A stretch of 6,241 nt of DNA, taken from Verrucomicrobiota bacterium (GTDB taxonomy: Bacteria; Verrucomicrobiota; Kiritimatiellia; Kiritimatiellales; Pontiellaceae). Made by a program: the position numbers and the translations under genes. Where the stretch lies: assembly GCA_003532555.1 (NCBI GenBank), contig DOEU01000042.1:1-6241 (forward strand), written 5' to 3'. The notes under the pieces are model-generated. The model was not told the origin of the DNA. It saw nothing but the letters and a program-made list of their open reading frames with translations, and did no database searches. Below, piece by piece: positions 1-5,921 of the stretch (position 1 is the first letter of the stretch; every line of letters begins with the position of its first letter).

Positions 1-42
1 AAAATACACGATCCGATAGATTACAAACTTTAGGAGAGATAA

Positions 43-216
43 ATGTCGGATTCTCATGATGAAGTGAAAAAAAGAATCGAGGAACTCTATAATATGCTAG
101 TAAAGCATGATGGTTATGGAGAAATGCAAGTTGATATAAAGATTCTGAAGAGGGGTCAAAAAGAAGTAATTATTCGCTGTGGGAAACAGTATCGATATGT
201 TGTGGGTGATCTGTAA
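43..216 (+). CDS. Small hypothetical protein (57 aa) upstream of putative metal exporter
   Basis: I do not recognise this protein. It opens with ATG 10 bases after the beginning of a good ribosome binding site (AGGAGAG at 32-38) and ends in TAA, giving 57 residues. The N-terminal third is charged and looks helical (residues 7-20, KKRIEELYNMLVK-like). The C-terminal half alternates hydrophobic and charged residues, as in a small beta sheet (VDIKILKRG, then KEVIIRCGKQYRYVV), with one cysteine in the RCG context. No signal peptide or membrane segment is visible, so it is probably cytosolic. The gap to the exporter gene is 50 bases on the same strand, so the two are likely co-transcribed. It shares the exporter's AT-rich composition. 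A metal-related accessory or regulatory role is only guilt by association. The strong ribosome binding site and protein-like sequence make it a credible real gene. Confidence 0.72.
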   Translation: MSDSHDEVKKRIEELYNMLVKHDGYGEMQVDIKILKRGQKEVIIRCGKQYRYVVGDL

Positions 217-266
217 TCCAGCATGAAAATAAATGAAGATTTATTTACTATGAAGGCAATCTAGGT

Positions 267-1364
267 ATGGATTTTAATTTAGGATTATTTGTTTTGGAGA
301 ACCTCGAGGCTGCGGGAGTAATCGGGGGATATGTTGCAATATCTATTATTAGTTTCTCGTTAATAATCTTTGCTTCAAGAGGAAAGATAGAGGGGAGCGG
401 CCAATGTGGACCGAAATACTTGCAACCTATCATTGGCGCTTTATTGGGTGTAATACCAGGCTGTGGAGCAACGATAATTGCATCCACAATGTATAAGAAT
501 GGAAAAATTTCATTCGGAGGTCTATTTGCTGCATTTATTACAACATTAGGAGAAGGGTCATTTGTATTATTGGGTGCATCTGCAGAAGCTGATGTGGCAT
601 CAAATCTAAAAGCTTTTGCAATAGTTAATCTTGTAGGATGTATTGTAGGAATCATTTTTGGATATATTGCTGACTTTATTGGATATGAAATGAAGCCTAA
701 AAATATATCGGAGAATGCAATTGATAATCACAAAGAACATTCTACATTAGCTAGCAATCCTATCCGAGATTTTATAGAAGGTGCTGGTTTTTACCTCCTT
801 CTAGCATTAGGAGTATTTCTACTACCAGGATCAATTATGGCATTATGGGGGGGTGGGATATCCTCGATAGAAGGGCTAACAGTTTGGGTAACAATATTAT
901 TCTCGTTGATAAGCATTATTTATTATTTGTCTGATAGATTCCTTCATGGAAATCATGATTGTTCTTACAAAGAAGACGTACGGTCAACGTTAGCACATTC
1001 GGTTGCTGATATATCCTTAGTTACCACATTCGTTTTTCTTGGACTATTTGTTGCTAATTTCGTAATTGATGTATTAGTTGGAGCAGAGGTATTTAACGAA
1101 TGGATGACTTCATCCGCATTCTCAATTGTATTAATAGCAGCACTAATTGGAGTTACGCCAGGTTGTGGAGGGATGATTGCTGTCGCTGCAGCATATATTA
1201 CAATTGACAATTTTCCTATTGCAGCACTAATTGCTGCAGCGATTGCAACAAGCGGTGATGGAATATTTCCATTACTGGCGGCAAATAAGAAGGAAGGGAT
1301 TATCATATCCGCGGCGGGATTGCTTATTGCTGTCCTCGTCGGACTATTAATCCTGGGATTTTAA
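267..1364 (+). CDS. Putative 10-TM heavy-metal/metalloid exporter (ArsP_2-like permease)
   Basis: A 365-residue polytopic inner-membrane protein with roughly ten hydrophobic segments (about 18-36, 54-74, 82-103, 115-138, 174-196, 202-222, 247-270, 283-312, 314-330, 345-364). Two copies of a GVxPGCG motif (residues 61-67 and 295-301) are each followed about 30 residues later by a T/SxGEG- or SGDG-type element (TTLGEG near 92-97, ATSGDG near 327-332). This shows an internal duplication, as expected of a two-fold pseudosymmetric transporter. The family that fits from memory is the putative heavy-metal exporter group (ArsP_2; members are variously named arsenic efflux or putative manganese transporter). 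The ion is not determinable here. Loops hold possible metal ligands: HKEH at 155-158 and HGNHDC at 227-232. The ATG at 267 is chosen because the frame is closed by a stop at 234; the only upstream ribosome-binding candidate is a modest GAAGG at 253-256 region. The gene is strikingly AT-rich compared with the thi and tol genes. Confidence 0.78.
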   Translation: MDFNLGLFVLENLEAAGVIGGYVAISIISFSLIIFASRGKIEGSGQCGPKYLQPIIGALLGVIPGCGATIIASTMYKNGKISFGGLFAAFITTLGEGSFVLLGASAEADVASNLKAFAIVNLVGCIVGIIFGYIADFIGYEMKPKNISENAIDNHKEHSTLASNPIRDFIEGAGFYLLLALGVFLLPGSIMALWGGGISSIEGLTVWVTILFSLISIIYYLSDRFLHGNHDCSYKEDVRSTLAHSVADISLVTTFVFLGLFVANFVIDVLVGAEVFNEWMTSSAFSIVLIAALIGVTPGCGGMIAVAAAYITIDNFPIAALIAAAIATSGDGIFPLLAANKKEGIIISAAGLLIAVLVGLLILGF

Positions 1365-1407
1365 TTTCCTGAAAAATCTTTCCACCTTCGAATATAAATT
1401 TTTTTAA

Positions 1408-1441
1408 AGCTCTTTTGATAAAGGTAGCTATAATATTTTTA
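1408..1441 (+). terminator. Weak candidate terminator between convergent exporter and thiH genes
   Basis: An eight-base-pair stem can form from AGCTCTTT (1408-1415) and AAAG plus AGCT (1420-1423, 1426-1429), with a TGAT loop and a two-base GT bulge. On the plus strand it is followed by a T-rich stretch, ATAATATTTTTA. It lies in the 85-base gap between the exporter stop and the thiH stop, where a terminator is expected. The stem is AU-rich and bulged, so it would be weak. On the minus strand the following bases are A-rich, so it does not look like a terminator for thiH. Confidence 0.3.
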
Positions 1442-1449
1442 TGTAAAAA

Positions 1450-2586
1450 CTAAGAAGATCTAACATAGGTTACTGGCTCTCGGTAGATCGCATCGTAATT
1501 CTTAAAAACTGGTTCTAATCCTTTTTTGCGCAGCATACGGCAAAAATCATCGATTGAGCGTTCATCACTAATGGAAAATTGTTCAGTGGATTCTTCAGCG
1601 GTTTCACTATATCCACCGACTGTGGTTTTACTGGCAACACTCATTTTTGAAATGCCGATCCCAGCGAGTCCATTGCGTACTGCTTCGGCTTCGCGGGTGG
1701 AGAGCAGAAGTGGAACCGCTGGTAGGCAGATTCGAAGTGCAAAGATGGCTTGTGCAAGCATGGACTCATCAACAGGATGAAGCGCTTGGAAGTCACCCAT
1801 TTGGGGTTTAATACGCGGAAAGGAGAGGGTCACGCCAGCTTGCCAATAGGTTTTGAGTAGATGAGTGGCATGACGGTAGAGGGAGATCAAATCAGCGGAG
1901 GGATCGGCTAAACCGAGGAGAACCCCGAGCCCGACGGTGCGAAGTCCGCCTTCTAGCGCACGATGGGGCGCATCGAGTCGACTTTCGAAATCACGCTTAT
2001 CACCCCAACGGTGCATCTGTTCATAGATGATCGGATCGTAGGTTTCTTGGTAGAGCGTCACGCCCGTACATCCGGCTTCGGCTAAAATACGGTATTCGCT
2101 CTGTTGCATGGGGAAGACCTCGATATTGATATTATTTAGGCGTTGGGAGGCTCTTTCGATGGCTTCGCGAATATAGCTTGTATCAGCTTCAGGCATCCGC
2201 TCACCAGTAAGAAGTACGACTTCGTCGAGCCCAGCTTGGGTAATGGCATCGAGTTCGCGGTCGAGCTGTTCTATGTTAAGAACGGTACGGATGGCACGGC
2301 GATCGGCTGCAATCCCGCAATATAGACAGCCTCCGTTGCAATAGTTGGAGAGATAGAGTGGGGTATAGAGTGAGATGGTTCTTCCAAAATGCCGGCGGGT
2401 GATCGTTTGGGCTCGTTGTGCCATGGTCTCAAGTAAGGGACGAGCGGTTGGAGAGAGCATGAGGGCAAGTTCGCGTTCCCCGGGATTATCAGAATAGATG
2501 GCATTTTTAATCGCATGCAAATCCGTCGATTGGCTTTGTTCCATCCAGGGAGTTGGGTCAAGCCAGTTGGGAAGGGAATCAATCAT
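1450..2586 (-). CDS. thiH: 2-iminoacetate synthase ThiH (radical SAM, thiazole branch of thiamine synthesis)
   Basis: ThiH cleaves tyrosine with S-adenosylmethionine to give dehydroglycine (2-iminoacetate) and p-cresol; dehydroglycine is the C2-N unit of the thiamine thiazole. At 378 residues the protein matches the family length. The radical SAM cluster motif is C83-NGG-C87-LY-C90 (CX3CX2C). Other family landmarks are LLTGER (125-130), YQETYD (179-184), GVLLGL (221-226), SFPRIKP (255-261), LSTREA (295-300) and the C-terminal SKTTVGGY (319-326). The ATG at 2586-2584 overlaps the end of thiG by eight bases (ATGATTGA) with no clear ribosome binding site of its own, so translation is probably coupled to thiG. 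It is the last gene of the thiSGH operon. Use of ThiH rather than the oxygen-dependent glycine oxidase ThiO suggests low-oxygen metabolism. Confidence 0.95.
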   Translation of the reverse strand: MIDSLPNWLDPTPWMEQSQSTDLHAIKNAIYSDNPGERELALMLSPTARPLLETMAQRAQTITRRHFGRTISLYTPLYLSNYCNGGCLYCGIAADRRAIRTVLNIEQLDRELDAITQAGLDEVVLLTGERMPEADTSYIREAIERASQRLNNINIEVFPMQQSEYRILAEAGCTGVTLYQETYDPIIYEQMHRWGDKRDFESRLDAPHRALEGGLRTVGLGVLLGLADPSADLISLYRHATHLLKTYWQAGVTLSFPRIKPQMGDFQALHPVDESMLAQAIFALRICLPAVPLLLSTREAEAVRNGLAGIGISKMSVASKTTVGGYSETAEESTEQFSISDERSIDDFCRMLRKKGLEPVFKNYDAIYREPVTYVRSS

Positions 2587-3361
2587 CGCGGCTTAAAAAG
2601 GAGGTGAGGGGTGAACTTGCAACAGCGGCTTCGGAGGTGGGCATTAATCCCGCTTTCCATGCCGCACGACCGCTTTCAACACCAGTTTTAAAGGCCGCTG
2701 CCATGGCTTCTGGATTATCGGCAGCGGCGATAGCGCTGTTGACGAGAACCGCTTCGCATCCCATCTCAAGGGCGTGAGCCGCTTCGGAAGGGGCACGCAA
2801 ACCCGCATCCACAATAACGGGGACTTTTGCATCTCGAATAATGATACGGATCATCTCAGCGGTGGAGAGTCCTTTACCGGTTCCTATCGCTGCTCCTAGG
2901 GGCATGACGGCCGCGCATCCAATATCTTCGAGTCGTTTGGCAAGAACAGGGTCGGCAGGGATATAAGGCAGGATTAGAAAATCTTGTTTGGCTAATTCGA
3001 CAGCTGCTTCATAGGTTTCAATGGGATCGGGCAGCAGATGATGCGGATTGGGATGAATTTCTAATTTTATAAAGCGACTTTTGCTTAGCTCTCTTCCTAG
3101 CATGGCTGCACGGATGGCTTCTTTGGCATTCATCGCACCGGAGGTGTTGGGCATGAGTCTGACCTTCTCTAGCTGGGCAAGTGGACCGTAGAGATCGTCT
3201 TCAGCCTGTGCTTTATTGAAGCGGCGGAGAGCAACGGTTACAAGATCGGTGCCGGAGGCTTTCACCGCGGCGATCATGGTTTCGATATTGGCAAATTTTC
3301 CAGTGCCGATTAAGAGGCGAGATTGGAGGGTTTCACCTTTCAAGGTGAGGGTATCGTTCAT
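2579..3361 (-). CDS. thiG: Thiazole synthase ThiG
   Basis: ThiG condenses 1-deoxy-D-xylulose 5-phosphate, dehydroglycine and the sulfur of ThiS thiocarboxylate into thiazole phosphate, using a TIM-barrel fold in the cytosol. The 260-residue length is normal. The N-terminus has the family LLIGTGKF (16-23) and VTVALRR (41-47). Lys99 in FIKLEI is the expected Schiff-base lysine. PNTSGA (71-76), [12 protein letters not shown] (153-164), [12 protein letters not shown] (184-195) and VLVNSAIA (205-212) follow in the expected order. Two phosphate-loop stretches differ from the forms I know best (GIGTPS and MPLGxPIGSG), where this protein has GLRAPS and AAIGTG. The start overlaps the thiS stop by one base (TAATG) and the end overlaps thiH by eight bases, so the three genes are one transcription and translation unit. 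Confidence 0.96.
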   Translation of the reverse strand: MNDTLTLKGETLQSRLLIGTGKFANIETMIAAVKASGTDLVTVALRRFNKAQAEDDLYGPLAQLEKVRLMPNTSGAMNAKEAIRAAMLGRELSKSRFIKLEIHPNPHHLLPDPIETYEAAVELAKQDFLILPYIPADPVLAKRLEDIGCAAVMPLGAAIGTGKGLSTAEMIRIIIRDAKVPVIVDAGLRAPSEAAHALEMGCEAVLVNSAIAAADNPEAMAAAFKTGVESGRAAWKAGLMPTSEAAVASSPLTSFLSRDD

Positions 3362-3561
3362 TATCCGCCTCCCACAAAAACCATCATTTCAACTTCGTCA
3401 TTCTCTTTGAGGGTGTACTCGTTCCAGTTGGTTGCAGGAATGACGGCTCCGTTGAGCATGAGGGCGGTATGTTTTTTTTCTACTTCGAGGGTTTCGAGTA
3501 GTGCAAGAAGGGAGATGTCGCCTTCGAGGAGGTGTGATTCGCCGTTTAAAATAATCTGCAT
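3361..3561 (-). CDS. thiS: Sulfur carrier protein ThiS
   Basis: A 66-residue ubiquitin-like sulfur carrier ending in VGGG. The C-terminal Gly-Gly is adenylated by ThiF and converted to a thiocarboxylate that donates sulfur to ThiG. Family features include the N-terminal MQIILNGE strand, a LLALLETL helix (18-25), the LNGAVIP turn (36-42) and a final [11 protein letters not shown] strand and tail. It is the first gene of the operon. An AAGGAA ribosome binding site (minus-strand bases 3573-3568) sits six bases before the ATG, and this site plus the ATG lie inside a possible sequestering hairpin downstream of the TPP riboswitch. No thiF is present in the window, so the activating enzyme must be encoded elsewhere. 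Confidence 0.93.
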   Translation of the reverse strand: MQIILNGESHLLEGDISLLALLETLEVEKKHTALMLNGAVIPATNWNEYTLKENDEVEMMVFVGGG

Positions 3562-3599
3562 CGCTCATTCCTTTTTTTACCTGTGGAAGTGAATCGATG
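3559..3599 (-). promoter_or_regulatory. Possible thiS start-sequestering hairpin (riboswitch expression platform)
   Basis: In the minus-strand transcript, CAUCG-AUUC (complement of 3591-3599) can pair with GAAU (3570-3567) and CGAUG (3563-3559). This gives nine base pairs interrupted by a three-base GAG bulge. The right arm contains the AUG start codon of thiS and half of its AAGGAA ribosome binding site, so the stem would block initiation. A competing six-pair helix can form between GGGAGU at the 3' end of the riboswitch (3614-3609) and ACUUCC in the hairpin loop (3590-3585). That competition would let TPP binding decide between open and closed forms. This is inferred from base complementarity read by eye. 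Confidence 0.5.
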
Positions 3600-3607
3600 A
3601 ACTGAAA

Positions 3608-3686
3608 GACTCCCTCTCGCCGGTATCAGCCGGATCAGGTTCAACGGGTCTAATCTCAGCCTGCTAATCGACAGGCACCCCGGGCT
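3608..3686 (-). ncRNA. TPP riboswitch (THI element) upstream of thiSGH
   Basis: Reading the minus strand, the conserved THI-box elements occur in order: GGGGUGCC, a P3 stem GCCUG/CAGGC, CUGAGA, ACCCGUUGAACCUGAUC, then a CCGG-CUGAUA-CCGG stem corresponding to P5 and a closing GCGAGAGGGAGU. These are the bases that bind the pyrimidine and diphosphate of thiamine diphosphate in the known aptamer. The outer P1 helix looks short (CCC with GGG), so the exact ends are approximate. The aptamer lies about 47 bases before thiS, the first gene of the thiazole operon, which is the classical arrangement for TPP-dependent repression. The short distance and the lack of a U-tract terminator before thiS favour control of translation over control of termination. 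Confidence 0.95.
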
Positions 3687-3693
3687 ATTTACA

Positions 3694-3722
3694 AATTTGC
3701 CACTGTGGCTTCCGGCTGTAAA
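3694..3722 (-). promoter_or_regulatory. Tentative sigma70-type promoter for the thi operon
   Basis: On the minus strand, TTTACA (3722-3717) is a reasonable -35 box. After 17 bases comes CAAATT (3699-3694), a poor -10 match with three of six consensus bases. It would start transcription a few bases before or at the riboswitch, which is the right place. The spacer contains the palindrome GCCACTGTGGC (3699-3709). The support is positional and weak. Confidence 0.25.
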
Positions 3723-3809
3723 GCGATTATCGTCAAAAGCGAAAGATGCGAATGAAATAAAGTCGCGTTCTTGGTGAATGGGGTTGATAAAAAAAATGAA
3801 GATTCAGAG

Positions 3810-3837
3810 TTGTCTCGAGCAAACACTTTGCTAATCT
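3810..3837 (+). promoter_or_regulatory. Candidate promoter for tRNA-Glu
   Basis: TTGTCT (3810-3815) and TAATCT (3832-3837) are separated by 16 bases and followed by a GC-rich ACGCGC discriminator, as is common at stable-RNA promoters. A start near 3844 would precede the mature tRNA by about 14 bases. The -10 box is an imperfect match. The rest of the 3723-3857 stretch shows no gene. Confidence 0.4.
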
Positions 3838-3857
3838 ACGCGCTCATTGGCACACAT

Positions 3858-3933
3858 GACCCCTTCGTCTAGTGGCCTAGGACTCCAGGTTTTCATCCTG
3901 GCAACACGGGTTCGAGTCCCGTAGGGGTCGCCA
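3858..3933 (+). tRNA. tRNA-Glu (anticodon UUC), CCA encoded
   Basis: A complete cloverleaf can be folded by eye. The acceptor stem GACCCCT (3858-3864) pairs with AGGGGTC (3923-3929), with discriminator G3930. The anticodon stem CCAGG/CCTGG (3885-3889, 3897-3901) encloses the loop TTTTCAT, placing TTC at 34-36. The T arm is ACGGG-TTCGAGT-CCCGT (3906-3922). CCA at 3931-3933 is encoded. The UUC anticodon reads GAA and GAG, hence glutamate. The gene stands alone, divergent from the thi operon and 172 bases before tolQ. Confidence 0.97.
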
Positions 3934-3942
3934 TTTTTTTTT
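3934..3942 (+). terminator. T9 tract directly after tRNA-Glu
   Basis: Nine consecutive T bases follow the encoded CCA. The GC-rich acceptor and T stems followed by a U-run could act as an intrinsic terminator, or the run may be part of a cleaved trailer. There is no separate hairpin between the tRNA and the T-run. Confidence 0.35.
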
Positions 3943-4016
3943 GCGCGTCGTTTTCACGGAGGGCTTTTTTCTCAATGAATGCACTGGAATTAGGCGGGTA
4001 AGAGGCTCAGTTTGGG

Positions 4017-4034
4017 CCGATTTGTTGGATCGGT
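4017..4034 (+). repeat. Short inverted repeat in the tolQ leader region
   Basis: CCGAT (4017-4021) and ATCGG (4029-4033) are perfectly complementary across a seven-base loop, with a flanking G-T wobble pair (4016/4034). It may be a small RNA hairpin or chance. It sits just before the stronger inverted repeat at 4042-4069. Confidence 0.3.
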
Positions 4035-4041
4035 GCGCAAT

Positions 4042-4069
4042 TTTCAGTTGCTTTTGATGGCGACTGAAA
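4042..4069 (+). repeat. 10-bp inverted repeat upstream of tolQ
   Basis: TTTCAGTTGC (4042-4051) and GCGACTGAAA (4060-4069) form ten pairs (nine Watson-Crick plus one G-U) around an eight-base TTTTGATG loop. The following bases are TATCCTCTTTTTG, which are pyrimidine-rich, but the T-run starts seven bases after the stem. It could be a terminator that separates the tRNA from the tol operon, an operator overlapping the tentative tolQ promoter, or a leader hairpin. It is the most regular structure in the 163-base gap between tRNA and tolQ, which otherwise shows no gene. Confidence 0.55.
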
Positions 4070-4075
4070 TATCCT
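4048..4075 (+). promoter_or_regulatory. Tentative promoter of the tol operon
   Basis: TTGCTT (4048-4053), a 16-base spacer and TATCCT (4070-4075) roughly match sigma70 boxes (three and four of six bases). Transcription would start near 4082, about 25-35 bases before the tolQ start. It overlaps the 4042-4069 inverted repeat. Both boxes are degenerate, so this is a weak proposal. Confidence 0.25.
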
Positions 4076-4100
4076 CTTTTTGTACAGCACGTTTCGTGTG

Positions 4101-4105
4101 AAAGG
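4101..4105 (+). promoter_or_regulatory. tolQ ribosome binding site, argues for a GTG start
   Basis: AAAGG at 4101-4105 directly abuts the first ATG (4106), leaving no spacer, so it cannot serve that codon. It is nine bases before an in-frame GTG at 4115 and twelve before GTG at 4118. A small hairpin, CACG-TTT-CGTG (4089-4099), lies just upstream. Confidence 0.45.
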
Positions 4106-4864
4106 ATGGTGTGTGTGGTGGATCTATTTCAGCCGGGTTTTCCGGTCGCAGATATGGCTTCGGCGTTTTGGCAGAGTACGCTACCGGGGAAGGTGATTGT
4201 ATTGTTGCTTTTTTTGGGTTCGGCATCGGCGTGGACGATTATGGTGACGAAGGGCATGCAGTTGCGTGCGGCGGGTCGGTCAACGGAACAGTTTTTAAAT
4301 GCGTTTCGGGCAGATCGTGATCCGACGGCACTGTTTACGCGTCGTGAAGAAATGGCGGGAACTCCTTTGCAGAAGATGTACCGCGAGGGGTGCAAGGCGC
4401 TGGGGGCGGAGTTGCAGACACAAGGCGTGGATCCGGATGATTTATTAATGGGACATTTGACGTCGGAGTCGCATCGGCATTTGTCTTTGAATCAGCTAGA
4501 GACGGTGCGATCGGTGGTGGATCGGAACTTGGCGGATGAGGTGTTGTTATTGGAAGATCAGATGGGATTGTTGGCAACGGCAGTGAGTGCGGCCCCGTTT
4601 CTGGGATTATTGGGGACGGTTTGGGGTGTTATGGATGCGTTTGCGGGGATGGCATTGGCGGGCAATGCGGCGCTTTCTGCGGTGGCACCGGGGATTTCGG
4701 GGGCGTTGTTGACGACGATTATCGGTCTGATCGTGGCGCTGCCTTCGATGATTGGATATAATTTGCTTTCGGCGGAAATTCGACGGATTTCGGTGCAGAT
4801 GGATAATTTTGCGCAGGAGTTTATTTCGGGCATTCAGAATAGTTATGTGATTGAGGCGAAATAA
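4106..4864 (+). CDS. tolQ: TolQ/ExbB proton-channel protein (MotA/TolQ/ExbB family)
   Basis: An inner-membrane subunit of the Tol (or Exb) motor that uses the proton gradient to drive the TonB/TolA-like partner. It has 252 residues with three membrane segments: about 30-49, 153-176 and 197-220. The long cytoplasmic stretch between the first two is typical. The family signature is clear in APFLGLLGTVWGVMDAF (163-179) and VAPGISGALLTTIIGL (193-208). Thr171 and Thr203/204 fall where the conserved pore threonines of TM2 and TM3 are expected. The coordinates use the first ATG; the ribosome binding site better fits GTG at 4115 or 4118, which would shorten the protein by three or four residues to a VVDLFQPG or VDLFQPG start. 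tolR follows after two bases. The TolB-like gene downstream favours the name TolQ over ExbB. Confidence 0.93.
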   Translation: MVCVVDLFQPGFPVADMASAFWQSTLPGKVIVLLLFLGSASAWTIMVTKGMQLRAAGRSTEQFLNAFRADRDPTALFTRREEMAGTPLQKMYREGCKALGAELQTQGVDPDDLLMGHLTSESHRHLSLNQLETVRSVVDRNLADEVLLLEDQMGLLATAVSAAPFLGLLGTVWGVMDAFAGMALAGNAALSAVAPGISGALLTTIIGLIVALPSMIGYNLLSAEIRRISVQMDNFAQEFISGIQNSYVIEAK

Positions 4865-4866
4865 GG

Positions 4867-5277
4867 ATGGCACGTCGTACCAGTTTGGTGAGTTTAAATC
4901 AGATTAGTGACATTAACATGACACCGCTGATGGATTTGACGTTTATTCTTTTAATTACGTTTATCATTACGTTCCCGTTGATTGAGCAGGGTGTGACAAT
5001 TCAGCTTCCAAAGGGGGAGGCGGGAGAGTTGCCAGAGGCGGTATCACGTTCTATTAGTTTGAATGGAATGGATCAGCTTTATTTAGATGATATGCCGGTA
5101 TCGCGTGCGGAGCTGGAGGCTGCGTTATTGGAGATTTCATCGATGGCACCGGATAGCACGGTATTTGTACGAGCGGATGAGGGGTTGCCCTATGGCAAGG
5201 TAATGGAGTTGATCCGGATGTTGCATGCAGCTGAAATTTCGCGCATGGCATTGGTGACAGAAGCGGATTCTATGTAA
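4867..5277 (+). CDS. tolR: TolR/ExbD biopolymer transport protein
   Basis: A single-pass inner-membrane partner of TolQ, 136 residues. A short cytoplasmic N-terminus leads into a membrane helix (about 22-39) opened by NMTPLMD, in which Asp23 is the essential proton-carrying aspartate of the family. The helix ends in PLIEQGVTIQLPK, the usual transition to the periplasmic domain. The rest (about 50-136) is the periplasmic ExbD/TolR domain, with VFVRADEGLPYGKVMEL (near 101-117) typical of it. A GAGG ribosome binding site at 4853-4856 lies ten bases before the ATG. The stop overlaps the next gene by one base (TAATG), indicating coupling. Confidence 0.93.
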   Translation: MARRTSLVSLNQISDINMTPLMDLTFILLITFIITFPLIEQGVTIQLPKGEAGELPEAVSRSISLNGMDQLYLDDMPVSRAELEAALLEISSMAPDSTVFVRADEGLPYGKVMELIRMLHAAEISRMALVTEADSM

Positions 5278-5921
5278 TGCATGTTGGGTGGCGTAGGGTG
5301 TTTGGGCGGGTGTTTTTGGCCCATATTGGAGTAGTGACGATCTTTCTTCTTTTTTCATTTCTAAAGGGGTGTTTTAAGCCTCGGCCGAAATCGGAAATTG
5401 TGACGTTTATTGAGTTTAGTGAGATGGCCTCTCAGGGAAAGCTGGTCGAATTAGCACCGGTACCAGAGCCGGTAGTAGAGCCGGCATTAGAATCCGCACC
5501 AGTAAAGATGAAGCAGTCGTGGAAACCGACACCGGTTAATGAAATTCGAAAGGGCAAGCGGGTGACTTCAGCTCCTGTTATGCCAAAGGTGGATGCATCG
5601 ACGATTGAAAATGCTTTGGCAGAGGTAAAGCCGATTTTAGGCTCGAGCGATCCATTTGCTTCGTATTATACGGAGGTGATGCGTTTGTTGTATGCGCGCT
5701 GGAGCCCTCCGACTCGCGTCGGGGAGGAGAGATCGGCTCCGGTGGTTCGGTTTGAGGTTCAGGCGAGCGGAAGAATTTTAACGCGTACGCTAGTTGAAGG
5801 TTCGGGCGTAAAGGAGTATGATGAATCCGTTATGCATGCGGTAGAGTCGGTTTCGCAGTTGCCGCGATTACCTGAAGGGTATCCTTATTCATATGTTGAA
5901 GTGGTTTTTACGATCGAATGA
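5277..5921 (+). CDS. TonB/TolA-like energy transducer
   Basis: A 214-residue protein with one N-terminal membrane anchor (about 12-30, positively charged before it), a proline/glutamate-rich linker (about 58-90, containing PVPEPVVEPA) and a C-terminal TonB/TolA-type domain (about 128-214). The domain shows the usual pattern YYTEVMRLLYARWSPP, VVRFEVQASGRI, VEGSGVKEYDESVMHAV, LPRLPEG and a final VEVVFTIE strand. The position between tolR and tolB suggests it does the work of TolA, linking the TolQR motor to TolB/Pal in the periplasm. It is much shorter than enterobacterial TolA and lacks the long helical middle domain. The start overlaps tolR by one base and the end overlaps tolB by four bases (ATGA). 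TonB for outer-membrane receptors is the alternative, but the context argues against it. Confidence 0.88.
   Translation: MHVGWRRVFGRVFLAHIGVVTIFLLFSFLKGCFKPRPKSEIVTFIEFSEMASQGKLVELAPVPEPVVEPALESAPVKMKQSWKPTPVNEIRKGKRVTSAPVMPKVDASTIENALAEVKPILGSSDPFASYYTEVMRLLYARWSPPTRVGEERSAPVVRFEVQASGRILTRTLVEGSGVKEYDESVMHAVESVSQLPRLPEGYPYSYVEVVFTIE

Noticed and set aside
223..264. A 13-codon reading frame (MKINEDLFTMKAI) ending two bases before the exporter ATG, a possible leader peptide.
   Set aside because: Very short, no good ribosome binding site, and no attenuator-like hairpins after it; it is probably chance.
248..655. Long minus-strand open frame opposite the exporter, and similar antisense frames opposite thi and tol genes.
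   Set aside because: They are opposite strongly supported genes and their translations are low-complexity or family-free, as expected of shadows.
1355..1380. AT-rich hairpin overlapping the end of the exporter gene (GATTTT with AAAATC).
   Set aside because: Only six mostly A-T pairs and no following U-run; not a convincing terminator.
2587..2612. Strong ribosome-binding-like AAAAAGGAGGTGAGGGGTG on the plus strand near the thiG/thiH junction.
   Set aside because: It lies within the thiG coding strand complement; the plus-strand frame after it is a shadow of thiG with no protein-like character.
3699..3709. Palindrome GCCACTGTGGC in the thi promoter region.
   Set aside because: Five-base arms with a single-base centre; too short to call an operator without conservation.
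3858..3942. tRNA-Glu as an integration (att) site for a mobile element.
   Set aside because: No duplicated tRNA 3' end, integrase or repeat is present in the window, and the AT-rich block is separated from it by the thi operon.
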